This document shows, piece after piece, positions 38,054 through 47,079 of a stretch of 64,000 nt of DNA. The DNA is from Ochrobactrum sp. CM-21-5. Lineage in GTDB: Bacteria; Pseudomonadota; Alphaproteobacteria; Rhizobiales; Rhizobiaceae. The translations under genes were made by a program, and so were the position numbers. The notes beneath the pieces are model-generated. The model did not search any database. It had not been told where the DNA came from and saw only the letters and a program-made list of their open reading frames with translations. Position 1 is the first letter of the stretch; each line of letters opens with the position of its first letter. Location: the NCBI RefSeq assembly GCF_014253075.1, contig NZ_JACLZJ010000001.1, positions 868,001-932,000 of the forward strand, written 5' to 3'.

Positions 38054-39694
38054 ATGCACAGGCGATCCAGTCGCAATTTTCTTTTGAACCCGGTTCCGGC
38101 AGTTTTGCTGTTGATGCTGCTCATAGGCGCTGCCACGGGGCAATGGGCTGGCGGAAAGCTCCGGATGCAGGATGAAAAGCGGCACATGGACCTCTATATG
38201 ACGGCGCTGCTCGCGCACGCGAACCGACTTGTCGAATCCGCGCGCGAGACGCTCGATCAGGCCAATCGCTCACCCTATCCGATGTGTTCCGCGGCTGAGC
38301 GCACCTATCTGCGCGGACTTCTGTTTTCGGCATATCAGATCAAGGATATCGGCCGCTTGCGGGATGGGAAACTGCAATGCTCGACGCTTCTGACCGATCT
38401 TGAGGAACAGGCGCCCCGCACAAAAGCGGATGTGGACACCGCCGATGGTATCTATGTCTATAATGACGGTGCCTTGATTACTCCGGGAAGTCACGGCGCG
38501 GTTCTGGGGAGTCAGGATTCGAATGTGGTACTCAGTTCCGTTGCCTTCGATCTTCTGCATACGCCGAATTACGAGTTCGGGGTTTATTTGACCGATGCGG
38601 AAAGAATGCGCTTTGCGCGGCTTTACAGCTATCCGTCGGATGGCGTCTTTCAACCGCTTCCCGGTGATTCGAAGCAGACATTTTTTGTTTCCGGCGGCAA
38701 TCTGCGCGAACAGCTCTGCGATCCGGTTACCCATATCTGCATTACACTGCAAACCCGCATCGACTACACCAGCCTGGCCGCGCGGCTTAAATCATTTCTC
38801 TCGATAATCTTCGGCATGCTGGTGGGCGGAAGCGTCGGTATGGGCTGGCTATTCTATCGCAGCCGCGACCGCTCGCTCATTTCCCGCTTGGGCAAGGCGC
38901 TGGCCGCAAGGGAGCTGGATGTCGTTTATCAGCCGGTGGTTGATATCATCGACGGAAGGATCGTCGGGTTTGAAGCGCTGCTGCGGTGGGAAATCGAGAA
39001 GGGGGATTTTGTGCCGCCGGATATTTTCATCACGAAGGCGGAAGAGCACGGGCTGGCTGGCCGGGTGACCCTTTATGTGCTGGATGCTGTCGTCGACGAG
39101 ATGGGCTATCTTCTGCAAAAGAAAAGCGAATTGCGCATCAATATCAACATTACGGCCAGTGATGTGCAGGATGCGGATTTCCTGAACAGGCTGGAGGAGC
39201 GAATTGCGGAGGCGAATATACGCCCGCAGCAGATCGGTCTGGAACTGACCGAACGCACGGCGGTCGATTTCACGAAAGCCTCGGCGGGTATCAAGCGATT
39301 GCGCGAGCGCGGGCATCGCATCTATATCGACGATTTTGGCACCGGCTATTCCAGTCTGGCTTATCTGGGCGAGCTTCACGTCGATGCCATCAAGATAGAC
39401 AAGGCCTTTACGCGAACGGTCGGTAAAGACCGGGGCATTGTTTCCGTCGTGCCGCAGATCATGTCCATGGCGGAGGAACACGGCCTTGATGTCGTCGTGG
39501 AAGGCGTGGAAACGGAAGCGCAGGTCAGTTATTTCCGCGATTTCGATCTGCCGCTCACCGCGCAGGGCTGGTATTTTGGCAAGCCTATGCCAGCAACCGT
39601 TGCGCAGGGCCTTATCGCCGTGAGCAACAAGACGCCGCCAACCGCAAAGCGGCGCAAGAAAACCCTCAAGATTGAGAAGAGGCTGTCCAGATAG
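38054..39694 (+). CDS. bpdB: Membrane EAL phosphodiesterase with CSS-type periplasmic domain (BpdB)
   Basis: A 546-aa protein with two membrane helices (about residues 13-30 and 247-268) flanking a periplasmic CSS-motif domain, in which PMCSAAERTYL carries the redox-type Cys-Ser. The cytoplasmic EAL domain (about 282-530) has the full catalytic set: EALLRW, ININITASD, ELTERT, DDFGTGYSS, IKIDKAF and EGVETEA. CSS-EAL proteins in enterics sense periplasmic thiol state. In B. melitensis the gene here is, as I recall, bpdB (BMEI1448). There is no GGDEF domain. The last 25 residues are a basic tail. AGGGGCG precedes the ATG. Confidence 0.9.
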   Translation: MHRRSSRNFLLNPVPAVLLLMLLIGAATGQWAGGKLRMQDEKRHMDLYMTALLAHANRLVESARETLDQANRSPYPMCSAAERTYLRGLLFSAYQIKDIGRLRDGKLQCSTLLTDLEEQAPRTKADVDTADGIYVYNDGALITPGSHGAVLGSQDSNVVLSSVAFDLLHTPNYEFGVYLTDAERMRFARLYSYPSDGVFQPLPGDSKQTFFVSGGNLREQLCDPVTHICITLQTRIDYTSLAARLKSFLSIIFGMLVGGSVGMGWLFYRSRDRSLISRLGKALAARELDVVYQPVVDIIDGRIVGFEALLRWEIEKGDFVPPDIFITKAEEHGLAGRVTLYVLDAVVDEMGYLLQKKSELRININITASDVQDADFLNRLEERIAEANIRPQQIGLELTERTAVDFTKASAGIKRLRERGHRIYIDDFGTGYSSLAYLGELHVDAIKIDKAFTRTVGKDRGIVSVVPQIMSMAEEHGLDVVVEGVETEAQVSYFRDFDLPLTAQGWYFGKPMPATVAQGLIAVSNKTPPTAKRRKKTLKIEKRLSR

Positions 39695-39810
39695 CGGTCT
39701 CTTTCAAGATCGAACAGATCGCATGCAAAAAGCGTAATTTGATAAAATTCGAATTAAATTCGACTGCCCGCGTGAAATGAAAAGCAATAGGTTTACGTTA
39801 GTCTGCGCCT

Positions 39811-39996
39811 ATGAAACAGAAATATGAACGTATTCTTGAACCGACGGACACCTGGGCGATATTCGATACCGCCTCGGGGGTGCCCGCCATGTTGGGAACC
39901 CGGCTGTTGATCGGCCTTACGGAAGAGGAGGCCGAAGAATTGCTTGCCATACTCAATGCGCCACCGAAGGGGCGCAGCAAACGCAGCGCCGCCTGA
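39811..39996 (+). CDS. Small hypothetical protein (61 aa)
   Basis: A 61-residue frame that reads like protein: an aromatic start (MKQKYERILEPTDTWAIFD), then an acidic helix (LTEEEAEELLAIL) and a basic tail (PPKGRSKRSA). There is no membrane segment. No strong Shine-Dalgarno is visible upstream, so the start is uncertain. I do not recognise a family. It lies between bpdB and the convergent HAD gene, and no overlapping gene explains the frame. Confidence 0.55.
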   Translation: MKQKYERILEPTDTWAIFDTASGVPAMLGTRLLIGLTEEEAEELLAILNAPPKGRSKRSAA

Positions 39997-40079
39997 GGTT
40001 TCCTGCCAGCCCGCGATAAAACGGTTCTGTTTTGACGGAAGCGCCAGAAACGCAGGCTTTTGCTGGCGATGCTTCGATG

Positions 40080-40766
40080 TCAGGCGTCTGTCCAGACCGA
40101 TAGCGCCTTGATGACGCCCGCCAGATCCTTGTGCCGCCGGATAACGGTTTCGGCACCGGCATCGGTCAGCTTATCGGCATGGCCCGGATAGGTGTGAGCG
40201 CCTCCGGTAAACCCGATGACACGCATGCCCGCAGCGCGGGCGCCCTGAATGCCATGCGCTGAGTCCTCGATCACGATGGCATCGCCTGGATTGATACCGA
40301 ACTGCTCGGCCGCATAGAGAAATACGTCCGGCGCCGGTTTCGGTTTCCGGTTTCCGACGTCCTTTGCAGAGAAGATATGCGGCGCGAAAAGGTCGTACAG
40401 ATCGACGCGTTTGAGCATTGTCTCAAGACGCGCGCTGCTCGAATTCGAGCAGATGCATTTCGGCAGCTTGAGGGCCGAAACCACCTCCAGAATATCTTCG
40501 ACGGGCTGGACTTCGTTTTTCAGCCGTTCATCGAGAATGCTTTCAGACTTGTCGAGCAATGACGCGGAAAGGGGAATGCCTGCCTCGCGTTCAACAGTCA
40601 GCAGAATATCCTGCCAGGTCAGGCCGGCAAAGCGTTCGGCCATTTCGTCGGCGGCAATCTGATATCCCGCTTCGGTCAGGAGCGCGGATTCCACTTCCGC
40701 CGCGATGATTTCAGAATCCACCAAGACGCCATCGCAGTCGAAAATGATGAGGGACGGTGCCGCCAT
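40080..40766 (-). CDS. HAD-IA family hydrolase (beta-phosphoglucomutase/phosphatase-like)
   Basis: A 228-aa haloacid-dehalogenase hydrolase. Motif I is IIFDCDGVLVDSE, with the nucleophile Asp and the acid-base Asp two residues later. Motif II is the CSNSS segment, motif III the lysine in NRKPKPAPD, and motif IV is VIEDSAHG. A helical cap lies between motifs I and II, as in sugar-phosphate phosphatases and phosphoglucomutases. The substrate cannot be told from sequence. ATG 40766 lies 91 nt past the ClC gene stop on the same strand. Confidence 0.88.
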   Translation of the reverse strand: MAAPSLIIFDCDGVLVDSEIIAAEVESALLTEAGYQIAADEMAERFAGLTWQDILLTVEREAGIPLSASLLDKSESILDERLKNEVQPVEDILEVVSALKLPKCICSNSSSARLETMLKRVDLYDLFAPHIFSAKDVGNRKPKPAPDVFLYAAEQFGINPGDAIVIEDSAHGIQGARAAGMRVIGFTGGAHTYPGHADKLTDAGAETVIRRHKDLAGVIKALSVWTDA

Positions 40767-40856
40767 GAACGTAACCTCTTTTCTGGGAGAAAACGGTTGC
40801 CCGGCGTCAGGCCGGGAAAAATACCGGGGATCAGCTACACCTTTATGTACATGCCG

Positions 40857-42644
40857 TCAAACTTCGCCGGAGACTTCGCGGCGGCGGCGGTCGAGTTCTT
40901 CGCTGTAGCGGCGCAGGGTGTGGCTCTCGCTCAAAAGGCCGAGCACCTTACGTTCCTGCGCGTTGCTGACCACAGCCAGCGCTTCGCTTTCGGCGCGGTC
41001 GAAGCGGGCGACGGCTTCCTTGGCATTCATCTGCGGCAGCAGGAATTCGTTCTTGTACTTCAAAAGATCGCTGATGCCGTGCTGTCCGTCGGATGTATCG
41101 AAACTGTCGGAATAGACTTCCGGCACCGGGATCATGCCGACATAGCGGCCATCTGCATCGACGGCGATGACGCGCTGCGTGGAGCCCAGCGGAAATTCGT
41201 GCCGGAAGCTTTCAATGTCCGTATCGATGGGGACCGTGCGCACATCATGGCGCATCATGCGGCTGACAGTCAGGTCGCGTATCCAGCCGATGTCATGCGC
41301 GGAGCGGATGGCTTCGCCGCGCAGATGGAAACGCCAGGTCGCAAACGAGTAGCCGAAAGTCTTCCGTACCATGAGTGAGGACGATACGACCGCGCCGAGA
41401 ACCAGCATGGAGATGGGAAAGTCCCCGGTTATCTCCAGCGCCAGAAAGGTCATGGTCAAGGGGCCGCCGACAACGGCGACCGCAAGCGAACTCATGCCGA
41501 TGACGGCATAAACCACAGGTTCGAGCGTATTGGGAAAAACCGTGCCGGCAACAGCGGCAAAGAGCTTTCCGGTCAGCGCGCCAAGAAACAGCGAAGCGAA
41601 GAACAGGCCGCCGCGAAAGCCGGAGCCGATGGAAACCGCGGATGCTACCGATTTGGTCAGGATCAGAAGCAAGAGTGCGGGAATGGCGATATTCGCATTG
41701 AGGTCGAGATGCAGTGCACCGTGCCCGGACGCGAGAACCTGCGGGGAAAAAAATGCGATCATGCCGACGATCGCGCCGCCGATTGCGGGTGCGAGCACGG
41801 TTGGAACGACACTGCGCCGGGCGATTGTTTCCACATAGGTCACGCCGCGCATGATGAGAATGGCGATCCCGGCGGAGAAGAAGCCGAGCACCAGCGCGGG
41901 TACATAGTCGCGCGGTGTGATGTGATCGATATTGCCGATATCGATTATGAAGGGAGCGCCGCCGATGGCTTGCGTCACCAATGTGCCGACAATCGCGGCA
42001 ACAACCACCGGAGCAAGTGTGGCGATGGAATACACGCCGATGATAAGTTCGAAGGCATAGAATGCGCCCGTCAAGGGAGCGTTGAAGGCGCTCGCAATGG
42101 CCGCTGCGGCGCCGCAGCCCACAAGCGTGCGCAGATCGGCGCGGCGCAACTTCAGGGATCGCCCGATCCGCGAGGCAAAGCCACTGGCAAGCTGTGTATA
42201 GGCCGCTTCAAGCCCGACCGATGCGCCAAAACCGTTGGAAATGAGATTCTGGCCGACGAGGATGAAACTGTCCGTCAGGGAGAGCCGTCCTCCGTGAAGC
42301 GCATTGGCTTCGATAGGGTCGACGATCGGGCGTTTTCGCCAGCGCGCGAGAATCCAGATCACGATGCCCATAAGAATGCCGCCCGCCAGCGGTGCAATGT
42401 AGGAGCTGGAATGAAGCTGCATTGCGGCGCTGAGTTTCTCGCCGGGCTCCAGCGCGAAGATCGCCTGATGCATCCATTGCGATATGCCACCGATAGCCGC
42501 GACCGCGAGGCCGGAAACAATACCGATGACAGCGCCTGCTATGGCGACGCCGATTTCGCTGCCGCGTACCAGAGCACGCATGCGGAAGGGAACGAACAGA
42601 ACCCTCAGATACCGGTTGTGCCGCAATTGCGCGAAGTTCATCAT
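40857..42644 (-). CDS. ClC family chloride channel/transporter with CBS domains
   Basis: A 595-aa ClC protein: about 11-12 membrane segments in the first ~435 residues, then a cytoplasmic tail with a CBS pair (near ISDLLKYKNEFLLPQM and the LAVVSNAQ segment). The gating glutamate motif is present as GLEAAYTQ, while the GxFxP filter motif has the variant GFRGGLFFAS. The two CBS modules could bind adenine nucleotides. Whether it is a channel or a chloride/proton antiporter cannot be decided here. Two ATGs (42644, 42641) are possible starts; a TTG at 42647 also lies in frame. Confidence 0.92.
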   Translation of the reverse strand: MMNFAQLRHNRYLRVLFVPFRMRALVRGSEIGVAIAGAVIGIVSGLAVAAIGGISQWMHQAIFALEPGEKLSAAMQLHSSSYIAPLAGGILMGIVIWILARWRKRPIVDPIEANALHGGRLSLTDSFILVGQNLISNGFGASVGLEAAYTQLASGFASRIGRSLKLRRADLRTLVGCGAAAAIASAFNAPLTGAFYAFELIIGVYSIATLAPVVVAAIVGTLVTQAIGGAPFIIDIGNIDHITPRDYVPALVLGFFSAGIAILIMRGVTYVETIARRSVVPTVLAPAIGGAIVGMIAFFSPQVLASGHGALHLDLNANIAIPALLLLILTKSVASAVSIGSGFRGGLFFASLFLGALTGKLFAAVAGTVFPNTLEPVVYAVIGMSSLAVAVVGGPLTMTFLALEITGDFPISMLVLGAVVSSSLMVRKTFGYSFATWRFHLRGEAIRSAHDIGWIRDLTVSRMMRHDVRTVPIDTDIESFRHEFPLGSTQRVIAVDADGRYVGMIPVPEVYSDSFDTSDGQHGISDLLKYKNEFLLPQMNAKEAVARFDRAESEALAVVSNAQERKVLGLLSESHTLRRYSEELDRRRREVSGEV

Positions 42645-42667
42645 CAAATATACCCGACCGGTGTTTC

Positions 42668-42768
42668 AGAGCATTTCCAGCAAAAGTGCGTCGCGGTTTT
42701 TGCGTAGGACAATACGACAAACAACACTTGGAGCAGTTCCGATGTCCCGTTCAGACAGGAACCGCTCT
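42668..42768. repeat. Palindromic ~100-bp dispersed repeat between the ClC gene and ccrM
   Basis: The unit of about 101 bp starts AGAGCATTTCCAGCAAAAGTG, includes GCGGTTTTTGCGTAGGACAATACGAC, and ends with the hairpin GAGCAGTTCC (42731-42740) pairing with GGAACCGCTC (42758-42767). Length and layout are the same as at 44191-44293, with more base changes. Confidence 0.7.
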
Positions 42769-42950
42769 GGTGCGCAGCTTTCGACAGTCCCGACCGGATC
42801 ATAGGCAAAAAGGAATAACCAAGCCTTATTTAAGGCGTCGCCCGACGAGCCAATTCTTTACGACGATCATCGCTTTAAGATGACGGAAGTGAAATTGTCA
42901 AAGGCGGATAGCGCGCAGAGAGGCCGGAAATGCGGGGCTTTGGGGGACGG

Positions 42951-44190
<1,240 letters not shown>

Positions 44191-44293
44191 AGCATGTCTC
44201 CCAAAAGTGGGAACCGGTTTTGGGAGTAAGACATGCGTGAAAGCAAGAATTTAGAGCGGTTATGACGGTCCCGTCAAAATCAGAACCGCTCTA
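44191..44293. repeat. Best-conserved palindromic repeat unit (103 bp)
   Basis: The unit follows the ccrM stop directly. The left hairpin contains CATGTCTCCCAAAAGTGGGA, AACCGGTTTTGGGAG and TAAGACATGCG. The spacer TGAAAGCAAGAATTT leads into the right hairpin, in which AGAGCGGTT (44253-44261) pairs with AACCGCTCT (44284-44292) with an inner TGACGG/CCGTCA. The length and paired arms resemble the Brucella Bru-RS1/RS2 elements (103-105 bp, preferred IS711 targets) as I recall them. Confidence 0.8.
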
Positions 44294-44346
44294 GGCATGT
44301 CTCCCAAAAGTGGGAACCGGTTTTGGGATTAAGGCATGCGTGAAAC
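44294..44346. repeat. Tandem left half of the palindromic repeat
   Basis: Immediately after the full unit, CATGTCTCCCAAAAGTGGGA and the following bases repeat the left hairpin almost without change (GGGAG becomes GGGAT, AAGACATG becomes AAGGCATG). The right half is missing, giving one and a half copies in tandem. Confidence 0.8.
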
Positions 44347-44390
44347 ATGAGTTTATTAAGATCGGACGGCCTCCAGCACAGTCTGATAGA

Positions 44391-44422
44391 AAGGCGCCCG
44401 AAGCACCGGCTTCGGGCGCCTT
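44391..44422. terminator. Bidirectional hairpin between ccrM and the HAD gene
   Basis: A 14-bp perfect stem (44391-44404 with 44409-44422) closes a 4-nt ACCG loop, exactly between two convergent genes. Tails on either side are not very T-rich, but the stem is the strongest in the window. Confidence 0.75.
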
Positions 44423-44435
44423 CGCTATTTCAGGC

Positions 44436-45050
44436 TCAAAAATCGAGACCGAGCCTTTTCAGGTCGTTCGCGAGTTTGGGAGCATCCGTGAAATGTACAG
44501 CCTGCCAGCCGGCGGCTTTCGCCCCGTCGACATTGTGCAGCGTATCGTCAATAAACAGCGTGGCTGACGGATCGAGGCCGAACGATGCGGCGTGGCGGTC
44601 GTAAATTTCCTGATCCGGTTTCAGCATCCGGACGTCTCCGGACACGGTCACGCCACGGCTTTCCGTCAGAAATGGAAAACGGCCCTGCGCTTCGCGAAAC
44701 GTGTCAGAAGCGAAATTGGTGAGCATGGTCACGTCATGGCCCCGGGCAATAAGGCCGCGCAGGATTTCCACGCTGTCCTCATAGGCATGCGGCACCATCC
44801 GGTTCCAGTTTTGGCGAAAAGCGAGAATATGGTCGCGCCGGTTCGGGTGTTTGTCGATCAGCAGAGTTTCGGCTTCTTGCCAGCTACGGCCCCGATCCTG
44901 CTCGATATTCCAGTCGCTCGTGCAGATATTGTCGAGAAACCAGCGCCGCTCGGCAGCATCGGGGATCACATCCAGATAGGCGAGCTCGGGGTCATAATGC
45001 AGAAGCACTTTGCCAATATCGAAAACGACGTGCTTGATCGGAGTGGTCAA
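44436..45050 (-). CDS. HAD family hydrolase (YihX-like)
   Basis: A 204-aa HAD phosphatase with motif I VFDIGKVLLHYD (nucleophile Asp), a motif II threonine in TMLTNFASD, motif III lysine in MLKPDQEIYDRH, and motif IV LFIDDT. The length and motif order match YihX-type alpha-D-glucose-1-phosphate phosphatases, although the substrate is unproven. The start is TTG 45050, overlapping the mutY stop (TTGA), so it is co-translated with mutY; the two genes form a minus-strand operon. Confidence 0.88.
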   Translation of the reverse strand: MTTPIKHVVFDIGKVLLHYDPELAYLDVIPDAAERRWFLDNICTSDWNIEQDRGRSWQEAETLLIDKHPNRRDHILAFRQNWNRMVPHAYEDSVEILRGLIARGHDVTMLTNFASDTFREAQGRFPFLTESRGVTVSGDVRMLKPDQEIYDRHAASFGLDPSATLFIDDTLHNVDGAKAAGWQAVHFTDAPKLANDLKRLGLDF

Positions 45051-46141
45051 CGGTTTTTCCTCCCTCGTTTGAACGCTTCTGGAATAGCGGCCGCGATGGC
45101 TTTTTTCATGACGGTCGGCAAGGCCTCACCGGCGATTTCGTCCGGGGCCGACCACCAGCCATCGTTTGTAACCAGCTTGCTGACATTACTGGCCTGATAG
45201 ATCGACAGCCGCAGCTCGAAATGGGTAAAGACATGCGCGATCGTCCCCGAGGGCACCCATTCTGCCGAAAACGGTGCGGCCTTGATTGTCGCATCGCCAT
45301 CCAGCCTTGCGGTCCAGGTGCTGCCCGGCACTTCGGTCATGCCCGCCAGCAGGCCTTCGCCTCTGCGCTTTCTGAGCAAAATCGCACCGTCGTCGGCAAT
45401 CGCGATGAAGGCTGCGCCTGTTCGCAGCGGCTTTGCGGCTTTGGGCGCCTTGACTGGAAACTCTTCCGGGTCGCGGGTGGCAAGGGCTTCGCATCCATCG
45501 TTGAACGGACAAATGGCGCAGGCAGGTCGTCGCGGCGTGCAGATCGTCGCGCCGAGATCCATCATGGCCTGGGCAAAATCACCGGGCCGTTCGCGGGGCG
45601 TCATTTCGCCCATCAGGATGCGTATCTGCGATTTCGCAGCCGGAAGCGGCGTGTCGATTGCATAAAGTCTCGAAATGACGCGCTCGACATTCCCGTCAAC
45701 CACCGCGACAGCTTCGCCGAAGGCGATCGCGGCAATGGCTGCCGATGTGTAATCGCCAATGCCGGGCAGGTCTTTCAACGCGGCGGCATTGTCCGGAAAT
45801 ACACCGCCATATGTCGTTGCAACAAGATCGGCGCATTTCTTGAGGTTGCGGGCACGTGAATAATAGCCGAGGCCGGCCCAGGCGCGCAATATGTCGTCCT
45901 CGCTGGCATTGGCCATCGCTTCGATTGTGGGCCAGCGCTCGACAAAAGCCGTGAAGTAGGATTTCACAGCTTCCACTGTCGTTTGCTGAAGCATGATTTC
46001 TGAAAGCCAGACGCGATAAGGATCGGGCTCCGTACCGCGCGCTTGTTCGGGCGGCGTTATACGCCATGGCAGGATGCGATGGTGCCGGTCATACCATGCG
46101 AGAAGCTTCCCGCTGCGGTCGGTCGTATTGAGGATAGGCAT
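45047..46141 (-). CDS. mutY: A/G-specific adenine glycosylase
   Basis: Removes adenine mispaired with 8-oxoguanine. The 364-aa protein has the helix-hairpin-helix LPGIGDYTSAAI followed by the catalytic Asp in VVDGNVERV, the active-site Glu in SEIMLQQT, and the iron-sulfur cluster cysteines in the order C-x6-C-x2-C-x5-C (CTPRRPACAICPFNDGC). A C-terminal NUDIX-like domain recognises 8-oxoG. ATG 46141 is used; an in-frame TTG at 46159 would lengthen it by six residues. In other Rhizobiales the next genes upstream are those for DciA, DsbA and SMC; here the glycan cassette intervenes. Confidence 0.96.
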   Translation of the reverse strand: MPILNTTDRSGKLLAWYDRHHRILPWRITPPEQARGTEPDPYRVWLSEIMLQQTTVEAVKSYFTAFVERWPTIEAMANASEDDILRAWAGLGYYSRARNLKKCADLVATTYGGVFPDNAAALKDLPGIGDYTSAAIAAIAFGEAVAVVDGNVERVISRLYAIDTPLPAAKSQIRILMGEMTPRERPGDFAQAMMDLGATICTPRRPACAICPFNDGCEALATRDPEEFPVKAPKAAKPLRTGAAFIAIADDGAILLRKRRGEGLLAGMTEVPGSTWTARLDGDATIKAAPFSAEWVPSGTIAHVFTHFELRLSIYQASNVSKLVTNDGWWSAPDEIAGEALPTVMKKAIAAAIPEAFKRGRKNR

Positions 46142-46293
46142 CGGGCAGATATCATTCAATAGAGGGAAACTCTCTGATTAATGCTGTACTTTCATATTTG
46201 ATAGAATTTTTGCTGTGCATAGTGGGGCATGCAGCGCTGAATGTTTGACTCCTCTCACATTCGGTTCCAAACCACTCTTATAGCGCCTTTGTC

Positions 46294-47079
46294 ATGGAAA
46301 GAGAGTACGTGGATAATTCCATACCGGTCTATGTTATCAATCTCGACCGTTCACGGGATCGCTGGGAGGGATTGAAGGCCAGCGCAGACCGATTTTCGCT
46401 TGATGTGCGGCGTGTCGAGGCCGTTGAGGGCAAGCTGCTGACCGAAGCCGAACTTGGTGATTTCGATGAGGCCGGGTTTCGAAGGTTGCATGGCAAGATT
46501 GCCATGCCTGCGGAAATCGGCTGCTATTTCAGCCATATCCGCGCATTGGAGGCGATTGCGTCAGCGCCGGAACCTTTCGCGGTGATCGTTGAGGACGATG
46601 TGCTGTTCACTCCGGCGTTCAAGCCGTTTGTCGAGAAAATGACGGATATCCAGGGTTGGGATGTCATCAAGCTGATCAATCATCGCACAGCGGCATTTCG
46701 TCCGTTTTTGCGGGTCGATGATATGTTTTCGATCGGTCGCTGCCTGCATGGACCGCTGGGAAGCTCTGCGGCCTACATGGTCACGCGTGAAGGCGCTGCG
46801 CGACTGCTTGCGGCTATTCGGCCCATGCGCGTGCCTTACGACGTCGCGCTCGAGCGCGGATGGGCAACAGGGGGGTATGAGATTTTTACGACCGACAAGC
46901 CGGTCATATCCTTGTCCGATCAGGCGATATCGACCATTGCACAGGGGCGCTCTTCCTACGCCAAAAAGCGGCTTCCTCCATACAAAAGGCTAGGCACATT
47001 GGTGTTTCGGGCAACTGATTATCTTCAGCGAATCGCCTACTCTCTTAAAAAGAATGAGCTTAAAGAGGTCGAAGGTTGA
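46294..47079 (+). CDS. Glycosyltransferase family 25 protein (LPS-type)
   Basis: A 261-aa GT25 glycosyltransferase of the kind that adds hexoses to LPS core or related glycans. It opens with VYVINLDRSRDRW and carries the conserved acidic motif VEDDVLF (E100-D101-D102); GCYFSHIRALEAI and the later GSSAAYMVTREGA segments are also typical. There is no signal peptide or membrane helix. ATG 46294 has a poor ribosome-binding site, whereas GTG 46309, preceded by AAGAGAG, is a good alternative. Its TGA overlaps the TTG start of the ligase-like gene. The acceptor sugar is not known. Confidence 0.88.
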   Translation: MEREYVDNSIPVYVINLDRSRDRWEGLKASADRFSLDVRRVEAVEGKLLTEAELGDFDEAGFRRLHGKIAMPAEIGCYFSHIRALEAIASAPEPFAVIVEDDVLFTPAFKPFVEKMTDIQGWDVIKLINHRTAAFRPFLRVDDMFSIGRCLHGPLGSSAAYMVTREGAARLLAAIRPMRVPYDVALERGWATGGYEIFTTDKPVISLSDQAISTIAQGRSSYAKKRLPPYKRLGTLVFRATDYLQRIAYSLKKNELKEVEG

